The notes beneath the pieces are model-generated. The model was not told where the DNA came from, did not search any database, and saw only the letters and a list, made by a program, of their open reading frames with translations. This document shows positions 52,164 to 62,677 of a stretch of 64,000 nucleotides of DNA, piece by piece (the stretch's first letter is position 1; each line of letters starts with the position of its first letter). The position numbers and the translations under genes were made by a program. Origin of the DNA: an uncultured Kordia sp. (GTDB taxonomy: Bacteria > Bacteroidota > Bacteroidia > Flavobacteriales > Flavobacteriaceae); NCBI RefSeq assembly GCF_947489565.1, contig NZ_CANLEA010000004.1, forward strand, positions 186,001 to 250,000. Direction: 5' to 3'.

Positions 52164-53972
52164 TTATTTTTTGATGAGTTTTTTGGTGATGATTCCTTCG
52201 GTAGTTTCTATTGTAATGAAATAGATTCCTGCTTGTAAATCAGTAATGCGTATGGTGTTTTGAGAGATTATATCACTTTTTTGAATTAATTTTCCTGTTC
52301 GATCATAAATTGCGATACTTTCCAGTTGTTTGTTGGTTTGAATGTGAATTTTAGACGCTGTCGGATTTGGATATAGTTTGATTTCGTCTGAAATGATTTC
52401 TTCTACAGCTAAAGTGCCACTTTCTGCTTCTATTACGGTTATAGAAAAGTTTGGAATTGCGGTGGAATTGTTGACAGTATTCATGTTTGAAGTGATATTA
52501 GAATTCCCATCAAATACATTTGTCACGTACGGCGTATTTGAATAGTATTGTGTCATTGTTGGTTGTCCTGTGTACGTAAATAGATTATTAAATTGTACTT
52601 GTGAAAAGTTGGTATCACTGATGTTGATGATGAGTAAGGTTTCTTTTTCTGCATTTGAAAATTTGTAACCAAACAACGATGGTACATTGTTTACGACAGT
52701 AGGGTTGTTATTGAATGTTATTTTTTGCATCTGCGTCATATCTGCGGAAGCGAGCGAAAAGAGTTTAAAACCAATTCCTACAGGCGCTAAAATCATCGGA
52801 TTGTTGTTGTCATTGACCACATTGTTGTCAGAAATGTAATGCCATTCCATTTGATCGATTTTGTCACCCAAATTCAACCAACCGTACACAAAAGCTGCGT
52901 ATCGTACGGCAGATGCCCAAGTTTCTTCTGCGATTTCTTTGACTTCACCAAATTCTGTAATCCAGATTTTGTAATCATTTGGCACAAGATTGTAATCAGA
53001 TTGTTTGTCAATCGGATATTGAATGCCTTCGGAAATCGCAATTTCTGCGGAAGCGTTGTCTGTAATAGTTGTTTGCACACCGTACGTTGTGTTTAAATAA
53101 TGGTGTTGCGTTACTGCGTAAATATCGTTTTTGAGCGCAGTGTATGTCGCATTGTTTTCCAGTTGATCGAAAATGGTATTGTTCCAACGTTCGCGGGCAG
53201 AGTTTCCATTGCCAACTTTTGTGGTTACTAGCGCAAATTTTATGTTTGGATATGCCGCTTTTATTTGTTCTACAATGGTTTTGCATTGTTTTAGATAGAA
53301 AGCTGCTGTGATGTCTGTTGCATCTTTTTTGGTTGCAGATACGTAAGGTTGATTGTTGGCTTCGTCCCAACCTGAATAGAATTGTCCGTTAATTTCTTTG
53401 ATTTCGAAGATGCCACTTTCAATGTTTCCAAAGTAAAATTCATTGCCAATTTCAACCGCATACGGTTCTTTTCCTTGTGCTACAAATTCGTCTAGTGCGG
53501 CAATCATATCCGTAATTTTCAGTTGGAGTGTTGCATCACTTTTTAAAATTGCTTCCGAAGCATTTACAGAAATGCCTGTTGTTGGTGTCGGACGTGTTAA
53601 GTTGACCACATATATGATTTTGGTGCGAGTTGGCAGTGCATTTACAAATTGTGGAATTTTTAAAATTTCTTTGTTTCCCCACGATTTGTCTGTGTTTTCT
53701 AAAAATCGTCCTTCGCGCCAATCCCAATAGTTTGCTTGCGTTCCGCCTGGATAACGCACTATATCTGGATTCATGTCAGAAACTACGTTTTGAAAAGAAG
53801 CATCTGTCCACCATGTTCCGTTATCAGATCTGCGATTGAAACCAATATCCAATGACGTAATGTCCTGAATTGTAGTATCTAAATTTGTGGTAACCGTTTG
53901 TGCAGAACTGTTATTTCCTGTAAAGAAGCAAGTGAAAATGAGCAGAAAAAGATAGGAGTTTTTACAGTTCAT
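52164..53972 (-). CDS. GH-A clan glycoside hydrolase with T9SS tail
   Basis: The 602-residue protein has a signal peptide (to about SSAQ25). The catalytic TIM-barrel (about 30-440) has IVRYPGGTQANYWDWREG, then acid/base Glu178 in VEIGNEFYF and nucleophile Glu340 in IWITEFGEV, the two-strand signature of clan GH-A. Sequence features recall GH39/GH51/GH79-type enzymes, but I cannot assign a family. A beta-sandwich (about 445-525) and a T9SS sorting domain (about 530-602; IKLYPNPTASKIHIQ ... KKLIKK) follow. The ATG at 53972 was chosen over one 11 codons earlier because it gives a clean signal peptide. Confidence 0.85.
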   Translation of the reverse strand: MNCKNSYLFLLIFTCFFTGNNSSAQTVTTNLDTTIQDITSLDIGFNRRSDNGTWWTDASFQNVVSDMNPDIVRYPGGTQANYWDWREGRFLENTDKSWGNKEILKIPQFVNALPTRTKIIYVVNLTRPTPTTGISVNASEAILKSDATLQLKITDMIAALDEFVAQGKEPYAVEIGNEFYFGNIESGIFEIKEINGQFYSGWDEANNQPYVSATKKDATDITAAFYLKQCKTIVEQIKAAYPNIKFALVTTKVGNGNSARERWNNTIFDQLENNATYTALKNDIYAVTQHHYLNTTYGVQTTITDNASAEIAISEGIQYPIDKQSDYNLVPNDYKIWITEFGEVKEIAEETWASAVRYAAFVYGWLNLGDKIDQMEWHYISDNNVVNDNNNPMILAPVGIGFKLFSLASADMTQMQKITFNNNPTVVNNVPSLFGYKFSNAEKETLLIINISDTNFSQVQFNNLFTYTGQPTMTQYYSNTPYVTNVFDGNSNITSNMNTVNNSTAIPNFSITVIEAESGTLAVEEIISDEIKLYPNPTASKIHIQTNKQLESIAIYDRTGKLIQKSDIISQNTIRITDLQAGIYFITIETTEGIITKKLIKK

Positions 53973-54021
53973 GTTGTAGGATTGAAAAGATTTGGGGCAG
54001 TACATCTTGGGGAAATGTATG

Positions 54022-55464
54022 CTAGTTTTTTCTTTTTTTATTTTTGTTTTTATTCTTTTTATTACGTTTCAGCACGTCAAGTCGCTCAGGAACTAAGTAT
54101 GTTTTTTTCCAATCTTTCAATAGTTGTAACAATTCAGTTGCCTTTTCAGGTTCTTTGTTTGCCAAATTGTTTTCTTCTGAAATGTCTTCTTTTAGATTGT
54201 ATAGTTCGATAGTGTCCGTACCTAAGAATTGTATGAGTTTGTAATCACCTTTACGTACAACTGCTGCTTTGCTGTCGCCAGTACTGTGCGGACGCGCTTT
54301 GCGTGAAATCCAATATACGGTTCTGTTTTCCCAAGAATCTTTTCCTTTTAACACATTCGCGTAGCTTTCTCCATCAACATTTGCTACGTTTTTGTTCAGT
54401 GCTAATTCTAGTAATGTTGGAAATACGTCCATTCCTAACACGATGGATTTTTCATCTACACGTGGTTGTAATTCTTTGCTCCATTTTACAAATAATGGCA
54501 CACGAATTCCGCCTTCGTATAAGTGTCCTTTTCCTGCTTTTAGTGGAATGTTTGTTGTTGCCAATTGACGTTCTCGTTTGTTTCCATCATTGGACAATCC
54601 GCCATGATCTGAAGAAAAAATGATGATGGTATTTTCGTCAATGTTCAAGTCTTTTAATGCTTTGAGTACGCGTCCTACGTTTTCATCTACATTTTCCACC
54701 ATTCCCGCGTAAGCGGCATCATCTTGACGCATTTTACGTCTGCCTTCTCCTTCTTTGATAAATGCTGGCGTGTCACCAAATTCAATTGTTTTTAATTGTT
54801 CTTTGTTTCTTGCTTCATCTTCAGGTTTCGCTTCAATTGGCGTATGTACAGCATAGAAAGCCAATACTGCCAAAAACGGTTTGTCTTTTGGATTGTTTTG
54901 GATGAAGTTGATTGTTGCATCTGTTAATAAATCGGATGCGTAGTCACCTTCTGCGCCATCTTCTTCTACATTTGGAACAACATATTTGCCTTTTTTACCA
55001 TTCTTTTTTTGGTTGAATGGAAAGAATCGCGATGAAATTCCACCAGCTTCTCCTGCCGCATACGTGTGTGAGAAACCAAAGTTTTCTGGATTGCTATCAC
55101 CTTTTCCTAAATGCCATTTTCCGACATACGAAGTGTTGTAACCAGCATCATTGAAAAGTTTGATAAAGTTTCGTTCTTTCGGAATACCGCCTAAATGTCC
55201 TTTGTTTTCGTTTACAGGATACATTCCTGTCATCATTCCGTAACGCGATGGCGTACAACGTGGATAACTACTGTATGCATTTGTAAACGACACAGCTTCT
55301 TTTGCCAATTGGTCTATGTTGTTTGTGTTGTATAATTGAGAACCTGTGAAACTTAAATCATGGTATCCTAAATCGTCCGTATGGATGATGAGAATGTTTG
55401 GTTTTTCTTGCGCATGCAACAAAACTATTTGTAATAGTAAAATGATGAAACTTAGTTTTTTCAT
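54022..55464 (-). CDS. family S1 sulfatase with Lys-rich tail
   Basis: The 480-residue protein has a signal peptide (MKKLSFIILLLQIVLLHAQ). Formylglycine site Cys70 lies in YPRCTPSRYGMMTG, and metal motifs in IHTDDLGYHD and IFSSDHGGLSNDG. It is the close paralogue of the sulfatase at 50741 but is secreted by an ordinary signal rather than a lipobox. The last 15 residues are almost only Lys, Asn and Arg (KRNKKNKNKNKKRKN), an unusual cationic tail which may help hold the sulfated substrate. Confidence 0.92.
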   Translation of the reverse strand: MKKLSFIILLLQIVLLHAQEKPNILIIHTDDLGYHDLSFTGSQLYNTNNIDQLAKEAVSFTNAYSSYPRCTPSRYGMMTGMYPVNENKGHLGGIPKERNFIKLFNDAGYNTSYVGKWHLGKGDSNPENFGFSHTYAAGEAGGISSRFFPFNQKKNGKKGKYVVPNVEEDGAEGDYASDLLTDATINFIQNNPKDKPFLAVLAFYAVHTPIEAKPEDEARNKEQLKTIEFGDTPAFIKEGEGRRKMRQDDAAYAGMVENVDENVGRVLKALKDLNIDENTIIIFSSDHGGLSNDGNKRERQLATTNIPLKAGKGHLYEGGIRVPLFVKWSKELQPRVDEKSIVLGMDVFPTLLELALNKNVANVDGESYANVLKGKDSWENRTVYWISRKARPHSTGDSKAAVVRKGDYKLIQFLGTDTIELYNLKEDISEENNLANKEPEKATELLQLLKDWKKTYLVPERLDVLKRNKKNKNKNKKRKN

Positions 55465-55524
55465 GTTTATAGTATTTGTAACAATTAGACTATTGAAAAT
55501 GAATTTTGTTTAATTTGAAAGTTT

Positions 55525-57114
55525 TTATTTTGTTAAATGCGCTTTCAATTTGGCTTTGAGTTCTTTGACAATTTTGGCATAATTGGCATCTTTTACCCAG
55601 TTTTTTGTTTCCAACGGATCTGCTTCATAGTCGTACAATTCGCGTCCTACAATGTTGTTTCCGTTGTAGCTTTCGTAACTTCTGTAATCGTCTCCATGCC
55701 ATTCTGTGTAACGGTAACGATCTGTTCTGATAGAATATCCCATACGTTTTCCTCTTTTGTATTGATGATACGCATAGTCCATGTCTAGGTTCGTGTTTTT
55801 ATCGTTGTCTAGCAAAGGAACTAAGGATTTCCCGTCGGTTTGTGAGTGTTGTGCTACGTTTGCCAATTCAAAAACAGTTGGAAATAAGTCTACTAAATTT
55901 ACAGGATGATCGCTTTTTTGATTTTTAGCAACTTTTGGTCCTGCAAACATGAACGGAATTCGTGTTGCTTGTTCAAAGTTAGAGTGTTTACACCATTGCG
56001 TATGATCGCCTAAGTGCCAACCGTGATCGCCCCAAAGTACGATGACTGTGTCTTCTAAAATTCCTCTGCGTTCTAAATCATCTAATAATAATCCAAGTTG
56101 TGCGTCTATGTATGAAATACACGCCATGTATCCGTGAATTAACTCGCGTTGTTTGGCTTCTGGTACCTTGTCTCCTACTCTTAATTTGTTGTCGATATCA
56201 CTGAACGCACGCAATTCTCCAAAGGAATGATACGCAAGTTTTGGTGTTCCATCGGCTACTTGCTGAAATTTTGCTAAGTCAATTTTATCTCTGTCGTATA
56301 AATCCCAATATTTTTTTGGTGCAACAAATGGCAAGTGTGGTTTTTGATATCCAACTCCTAAAAACCAAGGTTTTCCACCTTTTTCTAATGTTTCCAATTG
56401 TTTTAATGCTGTTTGTGTGTATAAACCATCTTGGTAAGCCGTATCACTGACATCAGCACTTTCTGTGGAAGGTTTGAGACGTTTGAAAACATAGTTTCGT
56501 ACTTTTCCACTACGCGTAATTCCTTTGGCGTTTGCTTCAGCAGCTAGTGCTTCCATTTTACGTTTGGTTTCTGGATTTTGATAGTAGTAAAAGGCTGCTT
56601 CTCCATATTTAGGGTCGAAGTTTTTTGGTAGTTGATGTGGCATGCTCCAACTTTTTCCATCATGTCCTTTGGCAGATGAACCTTTGTGATAAATTTTTCC
56701 AACAGCAGTAGTTTCATACCCTTGCGAGATTAAATGTTCTGGCATGGAAACTAAATTTGGTGCCGATTCTCTGAAGTCTGTATGCAAATCCCAAACTTTC
56801 GTTTTGTCAGGATTTGCGCCTGTCATCACACTTGCTCTCGACGGACCACAAACAGCGTATTGCACGTGTGCGTTGGTAAACGTCATGCCCATTTTTGCTA
56901 AACGATCAAAGTTTGGTGTGACCATTTGCATTTCTCCATAGTTGGAAAGTAGCGGTTTTAAATCGTCAATAGCAATGAAAAGTATGTTTTTCTTCGTGTT
57001 GTTTGCTGTCTGTGACGTTTCTGTTGAAGCAGTAGAATTCACAGATTTTTGTGCATTGCATGCCGTTACAATGATAGCGCTTATGCACAATAGACGTATG
57101 AGTAGTTTTTTCAT
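55525..57114 (-). CDS. family S1 sulfatase, iduronate-2-sulfatase-like
   Basis: The 529-residue lipoprotein (VTAC; Cys19) has an S1 domain starting NILFIAIDDLKPLLSNYGE, with formylglycine site Cys89 (VCGPSRASVMTG). The segments VGYQKPHLPFVAPKKYWDLYD and LWGDHGWHLGDHTQWCKHSN are characteristic of the iduronate-2-sulfatase-like S1 subgroup. It lies 1 bp behind the next sulfatase gene. Real substrate position in this glycan is unknown; the iduronate name only reflects family resemblance. Confidence 0.92.
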   Translation of the reverse strand: MKKLLIRLLCISAIIVTACNAQKSVNSTASTETSQTANNTKKNILFIAIDDLKPLLSNYGEMQMVTPNFDRLAKMGMTFTNAHVQYAVCGPSRASVMTGANPDKTKVWDLHTDFRESAPNLVSMPEHLISQGYETTAVGKIYHKGSSAKGHDGKSWSMPHQLPKNFDPKYGEAAFYYYQNPETKRKMEALAAEANAKGITRSGKVRNYVFKRLKPSTESADVSDTAYQDGLYTQTALKQLETLEKGGKPWFLGVGYQKPHLPFVAPKKYWDLYDRDKIDLAKFQQVADGTPKLAYHSFGELRAFSDIDNKLRVGDKVPEAKQRELIHGYMACISYIDAQLGLLLDDLERRGILEDTVIVLWGDHGWHLGDHTQWCKHSNFEQATRIPFMFAGPKVAKNQKSDHPVNLVDLFPTVFELANVAQHSQTDGKSLVPLLDNDKNTNLDMDYAYHQYKRGKRMGYSIRTDRYRYTEWHGDDYRSYESYNGNNIVGRELYDYEADPLETKNWVKDANYAKIVKELKAKLKAHLTK

Positions 57115-57115
57115 G

Positions 57116-58753
57116 TTATTTTTTATTCGTTAAAATATCTTGAACCGAAGTTTCATCATCTTTTTTGTCTACAATAGAACCAAAATCTTTGTCCGTAATC
57201 ATTCTAAAGTCTGCCAATGATTTATCATTTTCATATTTTTTCATGAGATTTTTGAGTTCTCCTTTTAAATTTTCAACAACACTTGCATACTGCGGATCGT
57301 TGATGATATTGTTGACTTGTTTCGGGTCTTTTTCTAAATCGTACAATTCCCATACGTCAATGTTATAGTAAAAATGTGCTAGCGTATATTTTTGCGTACG
57401 TATGCCATAATGTGGTTGTACGTGATGCCAATACGGAAATTCGTAATAGTGATAATACATGGCTTGCTGCCAGTCACTTGGCGTATTTCCTTCAAGTATT
57501 GTTTTGAAACTTTTTCCTTGCATTTTTTGATCAGACTGAATGTTTGCCAAGTCTAATAATGTTGGTGCAAAGTCAATGTTTGTAATGACATCTTCATTGA
57601 TCGTGCCAGCTTTTACCATTTTTGGATATTTTACCATAAACGGCATTCTGATCGATTCTTCATAGATGAAACGCTTGTCAAAGAATCCATGATCTCCTAG
57701 GTAAAAACCTTGATCTGATGTTAAGACAATGATTGTGTTTTCTGTTAATCCGTTTTTGTCTAAATAATCCAACACACGACCAATATTGTCGTCAACTGAT
57801 TTTACACATGCTAGATAGTCTTTGATATAGGTTTGATATCTCCATTTGCGCGCTTCTTCGTCCGACATACCTTCTGGTTTTACTACTTCGCCCTTTTTTG
57901 CTCCGTAAAACGCCCATTTTAGTTTTTCTTTTCCTTTGAGATTTGCTGGTTCTTCGAATTTCATATCACGACGTGAAAAGTATTCCATCGTCATTTCTGT
58001 ATCGCCTGCCGTGAGTTCACGACCTTTGTAATCGTCATTAAACGTTGCAGGATAAGGCATTTCAACATCTTCCCACAATTGTTCGTATTTTTTGTCTGGT
58101 TGCCAAGGTCTGTGTGGTGCTTTGTATTGCAATACCATCATAAACGGAGCGTCTTTTTTGCGTCCTTCTTGTAACCAATTCATTGCAAAATCGGTGCTTA
58201 GGTTGGTTGCATATCCTTTTTCCTTAACGTTTTTTCCGTTTTCGTTGTACTTAGGATTCCAGTAATGACCTTGTTGTCCTGCGGAATTGTGATATTTGAA
58301 TACATCAAAACCTTTTGGTTCCGTTCCTAAGTGCCATTTTCCAAAGAGTGAGGTTTGATAGCCACTTTTTTGAAATTCTTGTGGAAATGTCCATTGTGAA
58401 GCATTGAATTTTCCACCACTTTCATTTTTGTAGTATCCATTGAGATTGCTGTAGTTTCCTGTGAGAATTGCGGCACGTGATGGACCACAAATGGCATTGG
58501 TACACAATACATCTTGAAACAACATACCTTCTTTTGCTATACGATCAATGTTTGGCGTTGGCGCAATGTCTTTATAAATTCCGCCGTAAGCGCTAATTGC
58601 TTGCGTTGTTAAATCATCAGCCATGATATAGATGATGTTTGGCTGCTGAAATTCGGCAACTTCTACGGTATTGAGCACTTGCTCTTTTTTATTTTCTTTA
58701 CACGCATAGAATGCTAAGACTCCAACAATAATTATATAGAGTTTTTTTCTCAT
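57116..58753 (-). CDS. family S1 sulfatase, GlcNAc-6-sulfatase-like
   Basis: The 545-residue lipoprotein (FYAC; Cys18) has an S1 domain starting NIIYIMADDLTTQAISAYGG, with formylglycine site Cys89 (ICGPSRAAILTG) and motif LTSDQGFYLGDHGFFDKRF. The last motif and the insert VLQYKAPHRPWQPDKKYEQ are typical of the sulfatase group that includes N-acetylglucosamine-6-sulfatases. Its start overlaps the end of the GH3 gene by 4 bp (ATGA), which couples it to GH3. Confidence 0.92.
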   Translation of the reverse strand: MRKKLYIIIVGVLAFYACKENKKEQVLNTVEVAEFQQPNIIYIMADDLTTQAISAYGGIYKDIAPTPNIDRIAKEGMLFQDVLCTNAICGPSRAAILTGNYSNLNGYYKNESGGKFNASQWTFPQEFQKSGYQTSLFGKWHLGTEPKGFDVFKYHNSAGQQGHYWNPKYNENGKNVKEKGYATNLSTDFAMNWLQEGRKKDAPFMMVLQYKAPHRPWQPDKKYEQLWEDVEMPYPATFNDDYKGRELTAGDTEMTMEYFSRRDMKFEEPANLKGKEKLKWAFYGAKKGEVVKPEGMSDEEARKWRYQTYIKDYLACVKSVDDNIGRVLDYLDKNGLTENTIIVLTSDQGFYLGDHGFFDKRFIYEESIRMPFMVKYPKMVKAGTINEDVITNIDFAPTLLDLANIQSDQKMQGKSFKTILEGNTPSDWQQAMYYHYYEFPYWHHVQPHYGIRTQKYTLAHFYYNIDVWELYDLEKDPKQVNNIINDPQYASVVENLKGELKNLMKKYENDKSLADFRMITDKDFGSIVDKKDDETSVQDILTNKK

Positions 58754-61128
58754 CGTTCGTTATTTTTGTCTAACATGATTTTGTTGTTCACAGAAATCGT
58801 TGTTGTTTTTAAATTTTTGTTTGCAGAAGAATTTCCAGTCATGATGGTGAATTCTCCAGGTTCTACTACAAAATTGTAATCACGATCATACATCGCTAAA
58901 CTTTCGGCTGTGATGGATAGTTCAACAGTTTGCGTTTCTCCTGCTTTGACCATGATTCTTTTGTAAGCTTTTAGTTCTTTTACAGGACGTGTGTACGAAC
59001 TGATGTTGTCTCTAATGTAGAGTTGCACAACTTCTTCGCCGTCAACGTTACTTTTGTTTGAGATGTTGACTGTAACTTTGATTTCGTCCTCAATTCCGTT
59101 GAATGTTTCTTTTGAAACTGTTGGTTTTGAAAATTCAAAGTTTGCATAACTCAATCCGAAACCAAATGGATGCAATGGTTTTTTCTTTTCTGTATTGTAT
59201 TTGTGAATGTACGCAGTTGGTTTGTGGTTGTACACCATTTGTAATTGTCCAACACTGCGCGGAATGGTTAATGGTAGTTTCCCTGATGGATTTATTTTTC
59301 CGAATAGGATTTCCGCCGTAGCTTGTCCCGCGAAAGCGCCACTTTCCCAAGTATTTAATACTGCTTTTGCACGTTGTTCTAACCAAGGTTCTGCAATTGG
59401 ACTTCCGCTTACATAGACCACTACAACAGGTTTTCCAAGCGTGAACATTTTGTCTGCTAACTTCATTTGGTTTCCAGAGAGTTTGAGTGTAGCTCTGTCA
59501 ATGTTTTCTCCTGTAGTTTTACGTTTCCAGTCGTGACGAAAAGAGTTTTCACCCAACACCAATACAATAATGTCTGACGATTTTGCTTTTTGTGCCGCTT
59601 TGTTAATGTTTTCTTCTGTGATTTCTTTAGAACGATCGCCCGAGTCAAAATAGCTGATTTTATAACCGTTTTCTTCTCCGATTTTCGTGATTCCTTCTAC
59701 CATTGTAATGATGTTTTCTTCTGGTTGCGGAGAAACCCAATCGCCCAAAGTGGTTTGATTGTCTGCATTTGGACCTGTGATGAAGATCGTTTTTCCGTTA
59801 CCGTTTTCAGTTAATGGTAAAAATTTGTTTTTGTTTTTTTGCAATACAATAGCGCGTCTCGCCTGCTCTAATGCTACTTTTTGATGTGGATTTGCAAAAT
59901 TGACTTGTTTCGTTTTTTCAATGTCTACGAAAGGATTTTCGAATAAACCAAGTTTGAATTTGACTTCTAGTATTTTGCGACATGCTTCGTTGACACGTGC
60001 TTCGTCTACTTTTCCTTCCTTGACTAATTCGATTAAGAGTTCATCGAAAATTGGTCCGTGCATGTTCATGTCCATTCCTGCATTGATAGAGAATTCAATG
60101 GATTGTTTGAAATCTTTTGCTACATGATGCCATATATCAATTCGTGAAATATCGTTCCAATCGCTCACGTAGAAACCTTCAAATTTCCAACGATCGCGCA
60201 TGAGTTCTGTCATCATATATTTGTCCATGTGTCCTGGCATTCCTGCAACTTCATTGTGTGCAGCCATGATGGAAAATACATTTGCTTCTTGTACCGCTCT
60301 GCGATATGGTGGTAAGAATATTTCAAAGAGTGTACGTTTGGATACATCTGTTGGTGAAGCGTTTAAACCGTTGATGGATGAACTTCCTGCGATGAGATGT
60401 TTTGCACAAGCTATTACATTTTCTTTCCCAGAGAAATCATCAGATTGCAATCCTTTTATGGTGGCAATTCCCATGTTTCCTACTAAGTATGGATCTTCGC
60501 CAAAGGTTTCTCCTGTTCTTCCCCAACGTGGATCGCGTAATACGTCAATGTTTGGTGTAAATGACCAATGCATTCCGTTGGCGCGCATTTCTAAAGCCGT
60601 TTGTACATTTCCTTCTTCTACGAGTACATCATCAAATGTAGCTGCTTGACTGATTGGTGACGGATAGATCGTTGCTCCTTCTACTAAACCATTTCCGTGA
60701 ATGGCATCAATTCCGATAAGTAGCGGAATTTTTAGTGGTGATTTTTGCGCCAGTTCTTGTAGATGATTGGCTTCTTCTGGCGTAACAACGTGTAAGAAAG
60801 AACCAATTTTTCCTGCTTCTGCCAAACGTGCAACACTATCGCTTCGCATGCCTGGATAGAATCCTAGCGCATCATTTTTTTCTAATTCTTCTGGAGAAAT
60901 TTTAGATTCTGCCGCTTTCATGTGTTCTAAACCTACGTATTGACACATTTGATGGACTTTGTCTTCAATGGTCATGCGAGACATTAAGTCGTCAATTCTG
61001 TCGTTTACATTTGCAGATGCATCCATGTAAACTGGGTTTTGATCGTTTTGTGTATTTTTTTTGTTTTCACACGAAAGTGAAAGTATTGTAATCGCAAGAA
61101 ATGCAAATATGTATGTCGTTCTTTTCAT
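58750..61128 (-). CDS. GH3 glycosidase lipoprotein
   Basis: The 792-residue lipoprotein (LSLSC; Cys20) has the three-part GH3 layout: TIM-barrel (about 40-380), alpha/beta sandwich (about 410-625) and C-terminal fibronectin-like domain (about 690-770). The nucleophile is Asp323 in FYVSDWNDI, preceded by KHLIAGSS and DPRWGRTGETFGEDPYLVG. GH3 enzymes remove terminal beta-glucose or beta-xylose. With GH10 in the locus, beta-xylosidase activity is a natural guess but beta-glucosidase is equally possible. It follows SusD by 11 bp and precedes the sulfatases. Confidence 0.94.
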   Translation of the reverse strand: MKRTTYIFAFLAITILSLSCENKKNTQNDQNPVYMDASANVNDRIDDLMSRMTIEDKVHQMCQYVGLEHMKAAESKISPEELEKNDALGFYPGMRSDSVARLAEAGKIGSFLHVVTPEEANHLQELAQKSPLKIPLLIGIDAIHGNGLVEGATIYPSPISQAATFDDVLVEEGNVQTALEMRANGMHWSFTPNIDVLRDPRWGRTGETFGEDPYLVGNMGIATIKGLQSDDFSGKENVIACAKHLIAGSSSINGLNASPTDVSKRTLFEIFLPPYRRAVQEANVFSIMAAHNEVAGMPGHMDKYMMTELMRDRWKFEGFYVSDWNDISRIDIWHHVAKDFKQSIEFSINAGMDMNMHGPIFDELLIELVKEGKVDEARVNEACRKILEVKFKLGLFENPFVDIEKTKQVNFANPHQKVALEQARRAIVLQKNKNKFLPLTENGNGKTIFITGPNADNQTTLGDWVSPQPEENIITMVEGITKIGEENGYKISYFDSGDRSKEITEENINKAAQKAKSSDIIVLVLGENSFRHDWKRKTTGENIDRATLKLSGNQMKLADKMFTLGKPVVVVYVSGSPIAEPWLEQRAKAVLNTWESGAFAGQATAEILFGKINPSGKLPLTIPRSVGQLQMVYNHKPTAYIHKYNTEKKKPLHPFGFGLSYANFEFSKPTVSKETFNGIEDEIKVTVNISNKSNVDGEEVVQLYIRDNISSYTRPVKELKAYKRIMVKAGETQTVELSITAESLAMYDRDYNFVVEPGEFTIMTGNSSANKNLKTTTISVNNKIMLDKNNER

Positions 61129-61139
61129 ATTTTTGGCAA

Positions 61140-62666
61140 TTAGTAGCCTGGATTTTGGTCTGCTTGATTGATTGCTTGATTGTTTGATATTTCAGTTGAT
61201 GGAATTGGTAATAGCATATTTTTTACGCTCACAGGATAGATAAAGTCTGTGTTTCCAAGATTTGAAAAGTTGTTATGATTTTCAATGACTTCTTGTAAGA
61301 AGTATTCGTATCCGCGACGACGTGTATCGAACCATTCGTGATTTTCGCCTAAGAGTTCGTATTGACGTTCGCGCATGATACGTGTTCGGAATTCATCTTG
61401 CGAAAGCGTTGCAGAAAAATCAGCAGGTTCAGTTGCGACTCCAGTTTCTGTGTTTCGCGCTCTTGTCAATACTTCATTTACATAGCCTAATGCTTCCGTA
61501 GTTGGTCCGTTTAATTCATTGGTGATTTCTGCTAACATTAGTAAGACATCTGCATAGCGGATTTTGATAAAGTTTCTATCTGTTGTCGTTCCGTTGAAAC
61601 TTGGATCGAAATATTTTGTCAATACTGTATATCCGTCATTTCCATTTACTTGATTTGGATAGATATTTTTCACAGAACCATCTACTTTTGTGTAAGAATC
61701 AATGAGATACATGGCGTCAATTCTAGGATCGCCAGGATATTGTGTTAGGTGTTGCTCGTACGTTTCTTTGTTTGGACGAATTCTACCAAATGTTGCATAC
61801 GAAAACAAGTCTTTTGGTGTGTATGAACGAACAACATCAGAGTTTCTTACGGCTCCGTTGGCTCCGTATTGCAATTCAAAGATAGCTTCCGATGTGTTTT
61901 CATTGTTTGGTTCAAAGAGTTCTGCGTAGGTAGCTGTTAAGCTGTATTGTCCGTACACTTGAATTGCTTCGTTATAAGCTTGTTGCCACAATGCCGCATC
62001 GTTGGTTTCGCTGGCTTGTGTCATGTATACTTTTGCTAAGTATGCATTTGCGGCAGTTTTTACAGGTCTTCCTTGCAAATATTCACCTGCATTTGGCAAC
62101 ATGAGTTTTGCTTTTTCAAAGTCAGAAATGATTAAATCATACACTTCTTGTTTGGAATTTCTTGGCAGAAATAGATTGTCTTCTGTTGCTGGAATTGTTC
62201 TGATGGGAACGCCTCCAAAGTAGCGAACTAAGTCAAAATATGTTGCTGCTCTTATGAAATATGCTTGTCCTAACGCCGTTTCTTTGTTTGCTAGTGTTAG
62301 TGTTGTGTTTTCTAAGTTATTGATGATTGTATTTGATACATTGATCGTTGAATACATTTGTGGCCATAAACGCGTCACCCAAATGTTGTTTGGCAAACAG
62401 TTGAGGCTTGTTGCATCTTGACTTGCTCCTTGGTTGGAGAAGAATTTCCCTGATATCGGCGCAATAAATCCATGAATGGATGTTCCGTGATATGCAGGAT
62501 TGGCAAAGCTTTGGTATAGTCCGTTGATGGCAGCTTCTACGCCATCTTCCGTACCGAATACTTGTTCTTCACTGAAGAATGTTTCTGGTTCTTCTTCTAG
62601 GAAATCTTGACAACTTACACAAAAAGTAGCCAATACAAAACTGATGATTATTTGATATTTTTTCAT
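61140..62666 (-). CDS. susD: SusD/RagB-family glycan-binding lipoprotein
   Basis: The 508-residue lipoprotein (CVSC; Cys19 from the ATG at 62666, preferred over an upstream in-frame ATG that overlaps SusC) is a member of the SusD/RagB family. It shows the family opening DFLEEEPETFFSEEQVFGTE, tetratricopeptide-like helices (LGQAYFIRAATYFDLVRYFGG) and the ending RIMRERQYELLGENHEWFDT. It caps the SusC transporter on the cell surface and binds the oligosaccharide. It follows SusC by 11 bp. Confidence 0.95.
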   Translation of the reverse strand: MKKYQIIISFVLATFCVSCQDFLEEEPETFFSEEQVFGTEDGVEAAINGLYQSFANPAYHGTSIHGFIAPISGKFFSNQGASQDATSLNCLPNNIWVTRLWPQMYSTINVSNTIINNLENTTLTLANKETALGQAYFIRAATYFDLVRYFGGVPIRTIPATEDNLFLPRNSKQEVYDLIISDFEKAKLMLPNAGEYLQGRPVKTAANAYLAKVYMTQASETNDAALWQQAYNEAIQVYGQYSLTATYAELFEPNNENTSEAIFELQYGANGAVRNSDVVRSYTPKDLFSYATFGRIRPNKETYEQHLTQYPGDPRIDAMYLIDSYTKVDGSVKNIYPNQVNGNDGYTVLTKYFDPSFNGTTTDRNFIKIRYADVLLMLAEITNELNGPTTEALGYVNEVLTRARNTETGVATEPADFSATLSQDEFRTRIMRERQYELLGENHEWFDTRRRGYEYFLQEVIENHNNFSNLGNTDFIYPVSVKNMLLPIPSTEISNNQAINQADQNPGY

Positions 62667-62677
62667 GTTACTGTTGT

